This document shows positions 32,868 to 41,739 of a stretch of 64,000 nucleotides of DNA, one piece after another. Position numbers and translations under genes: made by a program. This DNA comes from Eubacteriales bacterium. Lineage in GTDB: Bacteria; Bacillota; Clostridia; Lachnospirales; Lachnospiraceae. The notes under the pieces are model-generated. The model ran no database searches. It worked only from the letters and a program-made list of their open reading frames with translations, and had not been told where the DNA came from. The DNA is taken from the NCBI GenBank assembly GCA_030539395.1, contig JAUNSC010000002.1:45015-109014 (forward strand), read 5' to 3'. How positions within the stretch are numbered: position 1 is the first letter of the stretch; every line of letters begins with the position of its first letter.

Positions 32868-33029
32868 ACCTGCCACTCCCTTTTAAAAGTTTTATTTTAT
32901 TATGATACTTTTCGCCTTTCCTGTCAATTATCCTTTCCTTAATGATTTTTCTTTTTCAATGCATAATTTCAAGAATCCTGCACATTCTATCCGTGAAAGG
33001 ATGATGCAAAATGAAGGAGAAAAGCACTG

Positions 33030-33227
33030 ATGTCTAATATACATTCCACCGTTACAGAACTTCCCCTTTCCTGCAAGTCTGCCGCTGAAAACATTGCAAG
33101 AGAGTTAGAAAAAGAAGATACCTATGCGCAGCTTACCGATTCCTGCCACAGGAAAATTACTGACCTGGAACAGGCTATTGAGAAAGAAACAGGCGAAAAG
33201 GTCGCGCTTGTAGCCTACCGGGTGTAA
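33030..33227 (+). CDS. Small hypothetical protein
   Basis: 65 residues, soluble, mostly helical, with two Cys (S-C-K-S-A and D-S-C-H-R) and a C-terminal E-K-V-A-L-V-A-Y-R-V strand. Start has AAGGAG 10 nt upstream. Codon use looks real. I do not recognise a family. It is the first of three small plus-strand genes in an otherwise minus-strand region. Confidence 0.6.
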   Translation: MSNIHSTVTELPLSCKSAAENIARELEKEDTYAQLTDSCHRKITDLEQAIEKETGEKVALVAYRV

Positions 33228-33237
33228 ATTTTATCAT

Positions 33238-33269
33238 TGCCATTCTTACAATATTTTGTTAGAATGGCA
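33238..33269. repeat. Inverted repeat between two small genes
   Basis: tgccattct (33238-33246) pairs with agaatggca (33261-33269) around an AT-rich loop that can pair further. It has a T-run only inside the loop. It may be a weak terminator or an operator in front of the next gene. Confidence 0.5.
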
Positions 33270-33274
33270 GTGAG

Positions 33275-33682
33275 GTGAGGAAGGTGAGTATCAGAAAACA
33301 TCATAAATTCATATGCTTTCTGACAGCTCTTATGCTGTTGTTCTATGGAACGTGCTTTAATTTGAGTCAGGCAGGTTCTATTTTTGCATGTGAATTTTCA
33401 CCATTATCTGCCAACCGTTTTCTGACCTTACAAAACACCAGATTATCCCGGGAGATCGCTGCCCCGGATGTACCAAATCAACGGGTTACTTCTAACACAG
33501 AGCATGTAGAGCGAAATGGCCGGCGTGCATTCACCCGACTTGTTATGTCTGTGATATTCAGCGGAAGTATCGCCCCAAATTTCCCCTTACTATTTCGTGC
33601 GATATCTAAGGGACTTCACCATGAGGCCCGAAGCAACATAATCATCGTACGATATATACATACCAAAGACGGACGGAAATAA
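33275..33682 (+). CDS. Hypothetical exported or membrane-anchored protein
   Basis: 135 residues. Basic N-terminus and one strong hydrophobic stretch (F-L-T-A-L-M-L-L-F-Y-G-T-C-F at about 14-27) suggest a signal peptide or anchor; a second, weaker hydrophobic segment occurs near 90-105. Start is GTG, either 33275 or 33284; neither has an ideal site. I recognise no family, and the middle is low in helix- or strand-forming patterns, so the call as a gene is moderate. Confidence 0.45.
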   Translation: MRKVSIRKHHKFICFLTALMLLFYGTCFNLSQAGSIFACEFSPLSANRFLTLQNTRLSREIAAPDVPNQRVTSNTEHVERNGRRAFTRLVMSVIFSGSIAPNFPLLFRAISKGLHHEARSNIIIVRYIHTKDGRK

Positions 33683-33711
33683 TCCTTCTGCAATAATCGA
33701 GTCAGAAACAG

Positions 33712-33736
33712 CCTATGGCATACCGTAGGTCTTTTT
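33712..33736 (+). terminator. Terminator after the 135-codon gene
   Basis: 7-bp stem cctatgg / ccgtagg (one G-U pair) with a 4-nt loop, then tcttttt. Confidence 0.6.
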
Positions 33737-33773
33737 GTAGTACAAAAATTTGATTAGAAAAGAGGATTATAAT

Positions 33774-33857
33774 ATGGCTGATATGATTATGCGGGGAGTT
33801 ATCTTTATAATGATAGCAGGTATCGTGTTCACTATTTGGAAAATGGGAGATATGTAA
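33774..33857 (+). CDS. 27-residue single-helix membrane peptide
   Basis: ATG at 33774 with AGAGGA 7 nt upstream; the product is a single hydrophobic helix (R-G-V-I-F-I-M-I-A-G-I-V-F-T-I-W) with short polar ends, ending K-M-G-D-M. Such small membrane peptides are often subunits or toxins; nothing here decides which. It is between two hairpins, so it could be its own unit. Confidence 0.4.
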   Translation: MADMIMRGVIFIMIAGIVFTIWKMGDM

Positions 33858-33886
33858 TCAGGAATAATCATTCCTGTGGCAGTAAC

Positions 33887-33921
33887 GAGCCGGAAGATGT
33901 CATATTGACACCTTCCGGCTC
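33887..33921. repeat. Stable hairpin, terminator-like
   Basis: 10-bp stem gagccggaag / cttccggctc plus an inner 5-bp stem tgtca / tgaca separated by one mismatch. No clear U-run on either strand. It lies between the 27-residue peptide gene and the convergent Mur ligase gene. Confidence 0.6.
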
Positions 33922-33933
33922 CTGCTAATTCTC

Positions 33934-35436
33934 TCAGTAGTTTGCCATCATTTCCCGTACAATATTGGAATCTGAAGGATATGCGTACAGCCTGCGTCCA
34001 ATTTTCTGAAACTTTTCACTTCCCCTTCCCAATACCAGAACCAGCGTTTTTTCCTTATCGGTACGTGCTTCTTCCATTGCACAGCGGATAGCCGTTCTGC
34101 GGTCTGTTACACTGTTCCAGGTTCCCCCTGCCATTTCCACATAATTACCAATCTCACTGGCTATTTTCAACCCGCTTTCAATTCCCGGATCATCTGAAGT
34201 TAAATAAACATGATCGGAAAACATACCTGCAAGAGCTCCAAGCTCTTTTCTTCTATTGAAGGCTTTTCCCCCGGGACATCCAAAAACGGTAATGATCTTC
34301 TGGAAACTCCGGTATTCCTGAAAGACAGTCTGAAACAATTTCTGAAAACTCAACTGATTGTGAGCATAATCAACGATGACACAAATTTTTTGATCCGGGC
34401 TTACAAAAACTTCCATTCTTCCCGGTACACTTGTCTCCTCCAATGCCTTTTTCATACACCGCACCGGCACTCCATAAACATATGCAGCAGTAATTGCGGC
34501 CACAGCATTCTCTATATTAAAACTTCCCCTCATTTTTAATGAAAACTGCTCTGTAAACTGCGGACACGTTACCATGAATGTTAATTTCCCGTCTTTTTCA
34601 TGTAAAATATTATATCTTACCTGAGCTTCCGGATGCTGACCAAAAGTGACTACTCTTTTTGATTTTTCTGCTTCTTTTAAAATCCTGCGGGCGTGATCGC
34701 TGTCCAGATTTACACATGCTGTCCCGCATTGCCTGAAAATCGATAATTTGGCATTAAAATAATCTTCAAAATCTCTGTGTTCATGCGGACTGATATGGTC
34801 CTCCGATATGTTCAGAAAAATTCCCACCTCGAAATGCAGCCCGGCAACCCTGTGATATTTCAGTGCCTGACTGGAAGTCTCAATCGTCATATACTCACTT
34901 CCGGACTCTTTAACTTTTGCAATTATCTCATGAAGCACCGGTGCCTCCGGTGTTGTCATTACCGCATCCATTTTCTTATTCCCGTCAAAATTTTCCACAC
35001 TGGATATAAGTCCGGTTTCTCTTCCGCCCTTCTCCTTTTGCCATTCATCCAGCATAGCCTTCAGGTACCATGCGGTAGATGTTTTCCCTTTCGTTCCTGT
35101 GACGCCTGTAAGCTTCGGTTTTCCGGGTTCATATTCAAAATACGCTGCTGATATCACTGCCATTGCCATTCGTATATCCTTTACAATAAAACCCCTTACC
35201 TGTTTCGGCGTGCCCCTTCGCTCTTCACTCATGTATCCAATACACCCGCATGCCACCGCCTCCAGCAGATATTCCGGCAGAAACTCCGCACCCTTGCAAA
35301 TAAACAATGTACCGGGAATTACCTCTCTGGAATCACAGGTAACCCACTGTATCAACTCCGCCTTTTCATTTTTGTCAGCTCTGCGAAGTAACCCATGCTC
35401 TTTTAAAATGCGTTCAACATCATGTGTTGTAATCAT
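33934..35436 (-). CDS. MurE-like Mur ligase with atypical substrate motif
   Basis: 500 residues with the three Mur ligase domains. S-R-E near 36 (UDP-MurNAc side), P-loop G-V-T-G-T-K-G-K-T-S-T near 110-120, T-T-P-E-A near 163, S-E-D-H-I-S-P-H near 212, V-D-Y-A-H-N near 335, L-G-R-G near 470. It should add an amino acid to a UDP-MurNAc peptide. MurE enzymes that add diaminopimelate have D-N-P-R in the third domain; here the place is D415-D-P-G418, which fits neither D-N-P-R nor the usual Lys-type motif well. No other cell-wall gene is nearby, so it may be a second MurE-like enzyme with another substrate. Confidence 0.8.
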   Translation of the reverse strand: MITTHDVERILKEHGLLRRADKNEKAELIQWVTCDSREVIPGTLFICKGAEFLPEYLLEAVACGCIGYMSEERRGTPKQVRGFIVKDIRMAMAVISAAYFEYEPGKPKLTGVTGTKGKTSTAWYLKAMLDEWQKEKGGRETGLISSVENFDGNKKMDAVMTTPEAPVLHEIIAKVKESGSEYMTIETSSQALKYHRVAGLHFEVGIFLNISEDHISPHEHRDFEDYFNAKLSIFRQCGTACVNLDSDHARRILKEAEKSKRVVTFGQHPEAQVRYNILHEKDGKLTFMVTCPQFTEQFSLKMRGSFNIENAVAAITAAYVYGVPVRCMKKALEETSVPGRMEVFVSPDQKICVIVDYAHNQLSFQKLFQTVFQEYRSFQKIITVFGCPGGKAFNRRKELGALAGMFSDHVYLTSDDPGIESGLKIASEIGNYVEMAGGTWNSVTDRRTAIRCAMEEARTDKEKTLVLVLGRGSEKFQKIGRRLYAYPSDSNIVREMMANY

Positions 35437-35555
35437 TTATTATCCTCCCATGCCTGCTTCTACAGAGAGGATAAAACTCACATGCATCAAAATTTCTTCA
35501 AAATTGTATCAAAGTTGTATCATCAAAAATATTATTTTAAAACGGCGCTGCCCGC

Positions 35556-36551
35556 TTACGTATTATATCCTGCAATGATATCATTAAGAAATATTGATGT
35601 ATCTGCCAGAAATTCATGCATTTCCCAACTACCATTATAGAACACTCCCGTATTATACAGGCTGTCAGCAAACAGGGCAGGATATCCGGTCGGGCCGAAC
35701 ATAACGGCAAGCCCATAATTTGTATAAGTATCTTCATCTTCCAGAAAACTCCTAAAATACTCACTTTGCACCACACACCTGTACGCTGCTGTCTGAAAGG
35801 AATCATACTGTAATTCTGCCTCAAGTTCCAATGTTCCCGGATTAGCCGTTACATAATCCCTTTCTGCGCCGCAGACGGACGCAAAATCCATTCTGGAAGT
35901 ATCCGGTCTGGAGAAAAGCACCTGTTCCCCAGACTGCAGTCTCACCTTCATGTCCTGAAAAGAATCATACCCCAATTGTTCTGCCATATATTCCTGCACA
36001 TCATTCCCGAAAGCCGACATATAATACGCTCTTTTTGTCTCCATATCCATAATTACCGTAATATAGCCGTCTTCTATATCATTATCCAGATAAAAAGAAA
36101 AAATTGCCACCGGTATGATTTTTTCACCGGCATAAAGAATCCGGCTCTCTGCAAAACACAATCTGTCTGCAGAAAACTTTATTTTGTCTTCAGAAAAAGG
36201 CAGTAAACCGTTTTTATGCCATCTTATCGCTTCATCACTGCAGGCCTGTATAAACTCATCCAAATTTGTTTGTATTGTGAATTCCCACGCCTCGCTGTTG
36301 CTCCAGGAAAACACTGTTGACATTACCATACAGTCAGCAAGCATTTTCCATCTTCCAATCTGCCCCAGTGAATTACTATCCAGGAATTCAATCATTTCCC
36401 GGTCAGACAGCTGTACCTGGCCAATTTGCCTCTGATCCTGCCATCTGCCATACGCTTCCGGAAAAAACCATGCTGCCACTGTACATACAGCCAGAATCAA
36501 AATACCTGCCGCATATGCTATTATTGTTTTTCTCTGTTTTTTATCCGACAT
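35556..36551 (-). CDS. Membrane-anchored extracytoplasmic protein of two-component operon
   Basis: 331 residues: one N-terminal helix (I-I-A-Y-A-A-G-I-L-I-L-A-V-C-T-V-A-A-W at 9-27) then a long extracytoplasmic region. I recognise no domain. Its start overlaps the histidine kinase gene by 11 nt, with GGGG 5 nt upstream, so it is made together with the kinase. By position it may feed a signal to the kinase, as YycH/YycI-type proteins do, but it shows no clear similarity to them. Confidence 0.7.
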   Translation of the reverse strand: MSDKKQRKTIIAYAAGILILAVCTVAAWFFPEAYGRWQDQRQIGQVQLSDREMIEFLDSNSLGQIGRWKMLADCMVMSTVFSWSNSEAWEFTIQTNLDEFIQACSDEAIRWHKNGLLPFSEDKIKFSADRLCFAESRILYAGEKIIPVAIFSFYLDNDIEDGYITVIMDMETKRAYYMSAFGNDVQEYMAEQLGYDSFQDMKVRLQSGEQVLFSRPDTSRMDFASVCGAERDYVTANPGTLELEAELQYDSFQTAAYRCVVQSEYFRSFLEDEDTYTNYGLAVMFGPTGYPALFADSLYNTGVFYNGSWEMHEFLADTSIFLNDIIAGYNT

Positions 36552-37983
36552 CTTTTCCCCTGCGCTTTCTTCTTTGCCGCCTTACTGTTTGATCAGTCCG
36601 AAAACAGACTGTTATTTTTGTTCCTCTGCCCGGTTCGCTCTCTATTTTCCAGAGTGCTTTATGCATTTCAAGAATTTTCCGGCAAAGCGCCAGTCCAAGT
36701 CCGGCTCCTCCCTCTTTTCTCGCACGTGACTTATCTACCATGTAAAACGCCTCGGTAATCCTGCTCAGCGATTCAGCCGGTATTCCCCGTCCTTCATCCT
36801 CCACGGTGATAATGTAACCAGATCCGTTTGAACAGCCCGTCATACGGATATGCCGGCCACTCTCCGATGCTTTCCGTGCATTGTCCAGAAAGTTGATAAA
36901 TACCGTAGAAAGCAGATCAGGATCACCATATATAACACCCTTTTCTGCTTTAATCTCCAGAAAAATATCATTTTCCTTCAGCAGTGGTTCAACGGTTTTG
37001 CCTGCTTCCTGCAAAAACTCCGGTACCGATATCTCTCTTTGCGCGATTTCCTGCCTGCCAACCATCATCATTTCCAAAAGCTTGTAGGAAAGAGACTGAA
37101 GACGTTTGCCCTGATAAAAAATATAATTTGCGCACATATCAGTTTCTTCTTTCGAAAGATCCATCTGCCGCAGCGTATCAGCATACCCGATAATAGATGT
37201 CAGCGGTGTTTTCAGTTCGTGTGCAAAAGCCGAAGTAAATTCCTCCTGTCTTTCCACTTCATTTTGCAGCTTTTCCATCTGAATGCTCATAGAATCTGCC
37301 ATCCAGTTAAAATCCACTGCCAACATTCCAATTTCATCATGGCTGTTTACCGATGCACGCACATCGTACTGGCCGCCGGCAAATCTTCTTACAGCTCCTG
37401 AAAGAATCCGCACGTTTTTCATAACGGTAAAAATAACGATCAAAATCAGACATCCCGCCGCCAGACAGACAAACAGCATTCCGATCTGATATCTTGCATA
37501 CATTTCCGACCTGTCTGTAAACAATCCGGTAATATCTGCCGTTGTTTCCACATACTGTTGAAAGCTGGTAATCCCCATAACTACCAGATACGTTTTTTCG
37601 TTCCAATGCACAAGCTCATATCCGGTATTCTTCTCTTCTGTCAGCAATTCCCGAATTCCGTGCGGAATCTGAACTCCTGTATCCTGATACAGAATTTCCC
37701 CGCTGTCATTATAAATTCGCATTCCCAGATCACTCTGACCGTCATGACGGTGAAAACTTTCAATCAGCCATTCCACAGATATCTGCTCAAGCTGTTCCTG
37801 CGACAGACTGTGCCGGGTGAGTTCATAGGAATTCTGAAACAGCTGGTTTTCTGCCATACACCGCCTGATTTCCTGCTGCAGACTTCTTTGAAAGCTGTCC
37901 TGAATCACCCAGGAACCAAACAAGGTTAAAAACAATATAAAAATTGGCGTTGTTAAAAAGAACAATTTCCAGGATAATTTCAT
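36541..37983 (-). CDS. Sensor histidine kinase
   Basis: 480 residues. Helix at about 5-25, extracytoplasmic sensor to about 160, second helix at about 170-190, HAMP, then HisKA with phospho-acceptor in F-A-H-E-L-K-T-P-L-T-S near 252, N-box F-L-D-N-A-R-K-A, G1 D-E-G-R-G-I-P and G2 G-G-A-G-L-G-L-A-L. ATG 37983 has GGGAGG 5 nt upstream. It follows the response regulator by 27 nt. The stimulus is not evident. Confidence 0.92.
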   Translation of the reverse strand: MKLSWKLFFLTTPIFILFLTLFGSWVIQDSFQRSLQQEIRRCMAENQLFQNSYELTRHSLSQEQLEQISVEWLIESFHRHDGQSDLGMRIYNDSGEILYQDTGVQIPHGIRELLTEEKNTGYELVHWNEKTYLVVMGITSFQQYVETTADITGLFTDRSEMYARYQIGMLFVCLAAGCLILIVIFTVMKNVRILSGAVRRFAGGQYDVRASVNSHDEIGMLAVDFNWMADSMSIQMEKLQNEVERQEEFTSAFAHELKTPLTSIIGYADTLRQMDLSKEETDMCANYIFYQGKRLQSLSYKLLEMMMVGRQEIAQREISVPEFLQEAGKTVEPLLKENDIFLEIKAEKGVIYGDPDLLSTVFINFLDNARKASESGRHIRMTGCSNGSGYIITVEDEGRGIPAESLSRITEAFYMVDKSRARKEGGAGLGLALCRKILEMHKALWKIESEPGRGTKITVCFRTDQTVRRQRRKRRGKDVG

Positions 37984-38010
37984 GTTTCCTCCCACATGTC
38001 CGTTAATGTC

Positions 38011-38664
38011 CTAAACCTCCAGCCGGTATCCGACTTTATAGATAGCGGTAATATGTTCTTCCAGACCCAGCTTCTTTTTTAATCTCTGCACATGGAGATC
38101 AACAGTTCTGCCCGCTCCGCTGTATTCTCCGCCCCATACGCTTTCGTAAATCGTCTCCCGATACAAGGCACGGTTCTTATTGCGCAAAAACAACAGTAGT
38201 AATTCGTATTCCTTTGTCGTCAGGCCTGCTTCTTCTCCATTTCTGGTCACTCTTCTGGACTGCGTATCAATCTCAATGTCAAACAATTTAATTCTCTGCT
38301 CCGTCTTTTTATAACGGCGCAGCACAGTTTCCACACGTGCCAGCAGTTCTGCAATCTCAAACGGTTTTGAAATATAATCTTCAGCTCCCAATTTCAGACC
38401 CTTTACTTTCTGCTGTGTCTCTCCCATAGCTGTCAGAAAAATAACCGGAATATCCACTGTTTTGGCGTATTCCAGCACTTCATAGCCATTTAACTTCGGC
38501 AGCATGATATCTAATAAGATCAGATCATAGCCTTTCTCTGCTATCTTATCTGCCGCTTCTTCTCCGTCATATGCCAGTTCACACTGATATCCGGCCTTCA
38601 CGAGATTCATCCGGATCAAATTTGCAATGGCTTCCTCATCTTCCACAATCAGAATTTTAATCAT
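38011..38664 (-). CDS. OmpR/PhoB-family response regulator
   Basis: 217 residues. Receiver domain with phospho-acceptor Asp in L-I-L-L-D-I-M-L-P near 52, E-D-E-E near 9-12 and Lys in Y-I-S-K-P near 101; C-terminal winged helix (T-T-K-E-Y-E-L-L-L-L-F-L-R-N, G-R-T-V-D-L-H-V-Q-R-L-K-K-K). First gene of an RR-HK-membrane protein operon; likely also controls that operon. Confidence 0.93.
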   Translation of the reverse strand: MIKILIVEDEEAIANLIRMNLVKAGYQCELAYDGEEAADKIAEKGYDLILLDIMLPKLNGYEVLEYAKTVDIPVIFLTAMGETQQKVKGLKLGAEDYISKPFEIAELLARVETVLRRYKKTEQRIKLFDIEIDTQSRRVTRNGEEAGLTTKEYELLLLFLRNKNRALYRETIYESVWGGEYSGAGRTVDLHVQRLKKKLGLEEHITAIYKVGYRLEV

Positions 38665-38760
38665 AGCTCGTTCCTCTTCATATTTTTGTATTCCCTCTGA
38701 ACTCTTATTCTACATTTTCACTTTCTGTGATACCTCCTGACAAAATACAGTACGAAATGA

Positions 38761-38788
38761 AAAAAGCACTGTAAATACAGTGCTTTTT
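38761..38788. terminator. Terminator of tRNA-Trp (bidirectional)
   Basis: Perfect 13-bp stem aaaaagcactgta / tacagtgcttttt with a 2-nt loop. On the minus strand it starts 4 nt after the tRNA and ends in TTTTT. Confidence 0.9.
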
Positions 38789-38791
38789 GAG

Positions 38792-38862
38792 CAGGGGATG
38801 AGAGAATCGAACTCCCGCTAAAAGTTTTGGAGACTTCTGTCATACCATTTGACCAATCCCCT
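38792..38862 (-). tRNA. tRNA-Trp (anticodon CCA)
   Basis: 71-nt cloverleaf on the minus strand: acceptor AGGGGAT / ATCCCCT with discriminator G, anticodon stem GAAGT / ACTTT around loop CTCCAAA (anticodon CCA), T-arm GGGAG-TTCGATT-CTCTC with one imperfect pair at most. CCA is not encoded. Its own promoter and terminator flank it. Confidence 0.92.
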
Positions 38863-38881
38863 GTGTGTTGCTCACCATATA

Positions 38882-38910
38882 CTTATACCATAAAGCAACT
38901 CCCTTGTCAA
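38882..38910 (-). promoter_or_regulatory. tRNA-Trp promoter
   Basis: TTGACA (38905-38910), 17-bp spacer, TATAAG (38882-38887), about 20 nt before the mature 5' end. Confidence 0.75.
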
Positions 38911-38962
38911 CCCTTTTTAATCATGCATCTTCAACTTTAACGGTAGCTGCATTCATACAAAG

Positions 38963-40441
38963 TCAATTTTCTTCCCCTGTAAAAATAGAGAGAGAACGTA
39001 TTTTCACTTCTCCGCCATCTGCAAAAATTCTCCATCTTCTGTTTTGGATTAAATCATATACTCTCACACTCAATGCTGCTTCATTATTAGCATAGCAGAC
39101 CATCATACTGTTTTTTACCAATAAATACACATGTACAACCTTTTTATTTCTCAGGTGGACAGGACGTTCCAGCTCCACCTGAAATGGAATATCTCCTCCC
39201 AGATAATGTTGCTGCTGACAGTCATCCGAAAGCGGTGAACGAGGCCAGCGGTCAAACACCAGACGTTGATAAAATGGTTCGAATCGAAAAAAATATCCTT
39301 CGTCATCTCTCATATTCATCTCCAGACCAAAGGCCTGTACGTCACTACTATACTCTATTTCTGCCTCTATCAGGCATTCCTCCGGAAATTCTTCAAATAT
39401 TACGCCTGCCATTTTCTCTTCAGCATGAAGAACATACCCTTCCTTTTGTTTTTCTGTACGTCCCGTAATTTCCGCACAAACAGGTAATTCGCGTTTCTTA
39501 AAGGCACGCCGGATACTTTCCGGTAAGGCCGAACATAATGTCCCATCCTCACGCTGGATCAGTTCATGTACGCAAAGGTTTCCGCCCCACTGATATTTAC
39601 CGGAATCTTTTTCTCCCTCCCGTGTCGGGATCCAGCCAAACGCAAATCTTTTTTCTCCGTTGCCTGCAGTTTTAATTGCGTAGCAATTGCGTGCATCCCA
39701 GGTATCGGCAGTTCTTCCCATCCACGGCCCCTCCGGCGATCTGCTCAAACGATAATGTGTAGCAAACCGTTCCGTAAAAGTAGAATATGCCAAATACCAC
39801 CAGCCATTCATCTCAAAAAAATCCGGGCACTCATGTGCATAATATCTGTCAGGTTCATAAAACGGTTTCCCCATTTCCCAATGGACAAGATCTTTCGACC
39901 TGCACCTCAGTATACAGCCACCTTTCCTGAAACTGCCCGTTTTCTTTCGCGCTGTCACAAGCATATTGTAACATCCCTCTTTATTATTAAAGAAAACAAA
40001 GGGATCACGCCAGTCACATAAATCATATGTCTCGCCGTCACCTGCAAACCGTTCCGGACATTTCGTCCAGTGAATCAAATCCGGACTTGTTGCATGCATA
40101 ATTGTCTGCACTGGATGTCCGTTTATTTTATATGCATCATGATAACTGTTTTGTGCCGTATAAAAAATGTGATAATCCGCTTCCCCATTCTTATACACAC
40201 TTCCGGTATAACAGCTATTGTCCGCCTCATCCAAAGCGCCATTTGGAAGAACCGTTCCATAATACTCATAATTCACAAAATCTTTTGTTGTTGCCAGCGA
40301 CCAGTCTGTCCGGTCAGCCACCAGATTGGAGGGACGTTTGTCATTTAAAAAGTACAAATAAAATACGCCCTTTTCATAAAAAGGGATCACATCCCCCACA
40401 TAACTGTCTTCCGGCCTGAAAAATAAATCTTTCATCATCAT
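38963..40441 (-). CDS. Glycoside hydrolase family 32-type beta-fructosidase
   Basis: 492 residues, no signal peptide, so it acts inside the cell on imported sugar. Five-bladed propeller motifs: nucleophile-type G16-D17-V-I-P-F, transition-state W-R145-D146-P, acid/base E204-C205 in H-E-C-P-D-F. The usual W-M-N-D-P-N-G opening is replaced by G-D-V-I-P-F, as in the GH32/GH43-like group of gut Firmicutes. A C-terminal beta-sandwich follows from about 340. It should release fructose from sucrose-type or short fructan substrates. Last gene of the sugar locus; its ATG run overlaps the binding-protein stop. Confidence 0.8.
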   Translation of the reverse strand: MMMKDLFFRPEDSYVGDVIPFYEKGVFYLYFLNDKRPSNLVADRTDWSLATTKDFVNYEYYGTVLPNGALDEADNSCYTGSVYKNGEADYHIFYTAQNSYHDAYKINGHPVQTIMHATSPDLIHWTKCPERFAGDGETYDLCDWRDPFVFFNNKEGCYNMLVTARKKTGSFRKGGCILRCRSKDLVHWEMGKPFYEPDRYYAHECPDFFEMNGWWYLAYSTFTERFATHYRLSRSPEGPWMGRTADTWDARNCYAIKTAGNGEKRFAFGWIPTREGEKDSGKYQWGGNLCVHELIQREDGTLCSALPESIRRAFKKRELPVCAEITGRTEKQKEGYVLHAEEKMAGVIFEEFPEECLIEAEIEYSSDVQAFGLEMNMRDDEGYFFRFEPFYQRLVFDRWPRSPLSDDCQQQHYLGGDIPFQVELERPVHLRNKKVVHVYLLVKNSMMVCYANNEAALSVRVYDLIQNRRWRIFADGGEVKIRSLSIFTGEEN

Positions 40442-41739
40442 CCAAAATAATCGGCAGAATTCTCATCAATAGATGCATCCACCTGTGCAGTAAAATCTTC
40501 TACCGTGATATCACCCAATGCTAATGAAATTGCCATATTTCCAATCAATTCATTGGTCGTTGGATCAAGCTCCACATCATACAAATTGATTGCTCCGACA
40601 GATGTTTCCATATCACCGGCTATACTGTTTGCAAGTTCACAGTCAAAGGGCGTTGTTCCGCCAACAGCGCAGGAAAAAGCACTTGTAGTAAAGCGGCTTA
40701 CGTTATTTGCATAATAAATGATAAATCTTTCCATTTCCTCATCAAAATTTGCAGCTCCAAATCCAATGGGCATTGTTGAGTTCGCAGCAAATGTAACTTT
40801 TCCGACTTCCGTATCGCCATCATTAACTGTCGGCAGCAGGAAATAACCCACATTATCCTGCATTTCTTCTGAAAGATTTTCATTCATAAAATAATTAAGA
40901 TCCCAGGTTCCCATATAATAAATTGCTGCATTTCCTCCAGTGAAATATTCCAGCGCACCAGTATAATCTGTGCTGGCAAAGCCTTCCTGAAAATACTTTC
41001 CAAGATCAGCTAGGAACTGAGCACCTTTCGTTCCAATTTCTCCGCTGAAATCCACCTTGTTTCTTGCCAGGTCAAACAGATATTGATTATCACCATATTT
41101 ATATGTTACCATATCGATATAGCGCAGCAGCGGCCACTGTTCTTTTCCTGCAATGGCTATCGGTGTATAACCGGCAGTCTGAAGTGCTTCACATACGGCA
41201 AGGAATTCATCAAACGTTTTGGGAATCTGTACTCCCGCATCCTCAAACATCTTTTTATTATACCAGAAAACCTCAATAGAATAATCAATCGGAACAGCAA
41301 TCTGCACTCCATCGCTGGTTCTGCCCCATGCAAGTGGTGCAGCCAGGAATACTTCATCCAATCCGTTATCTTCTATCACAGAAGAAATGTCCTGAATCAG
41401 CCCGTTCTCCAACAAAATATTTGTATATGCATCCGCATCTACATTAAACATGTCCGGCAGAGATCCTGAAGCAGCAAGCGTTTTTATCTTCTGGAGATAA
41501 GACGGCTTATCCGCAATGTACTGCATCTCCATAGAAAACCCCGGATTTACCTCCTCCTGATATGCTGCAACAATCGCTTCCATCGTCTTGTACGAAGACT
41601 GATCCGGTGTAATCGTTGTCAAATAAACAACATTCTTTTCTACCGGTTCATCTGCCGTTTCAGCCTGAACAGAAACAACACCGCCTGCAAGCATAAGCAT
41701 ACTCATTGAAACTGACAACACTTTTTTCCATGCATTCAT
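40438..41739 (-). CDS. Carbohydrate ABC transporter substrate-binding protein
   Basis: 433 residues of the extracellular solute-binding family 1 (MalE-like). Signal peptide with cleavage near S-V-Q-A-E (about 27). The place of a lipobox reads L-A-G-G-V, without Cys, so it would not be lipid-anchored. Sugar-binding features include many aromatic residues (Y-Y-M-G-T-W-D near 283). ATG 41739 has GGGAGGG 7 nt upstream. It follows the response regulator by 84 nt and couples to the GH32 gene by overlapping ATGA. Confidence 0.9.
   Translation of the reverse strand: MNAWKKVLSVSMSMLMLAGGVVSVQAETADEPVEKNVVYLTTITPDQSSYKTMEAIVAAYQEEVNPGFSMEMQYIADKPSYLQKIKTLAASGSLPDMFNVDADAYTNILLENGLIQDISSVIEDNGLDEVFLAAPLAWGRTSDGVQIAVPIDYSIEVFWYNKKMFEDAGVQIPKTFDEFLAVCEALQTAGYTPIAIAGKEQWPLLRYIDMVTYKYGDNQYLFDLARNKVDFSGEIGTKGAQFLADLGKYFQEGFASTDYTGALEYFTGGNAAIYYMGTWDLNYFMNENLSEEMQDNVGYFLLPTVNDGDTEVGKVTFAANSTMPIGFGAANFDEEMERFIIYYANNVSRFTTSAFSCAVGGTTPFDCELANSIAGDMETSVGAINLYDVELDPTTNELIGNMAISLALGDITVEDFTAQVDASIDENSADYFG

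Noticed and set aside
28585-33000. Possible foreign island near the aro genes
   Set aside because: Gene content is housekeeping and I see no integrase, flanking repeats or obvious shift in base composition.
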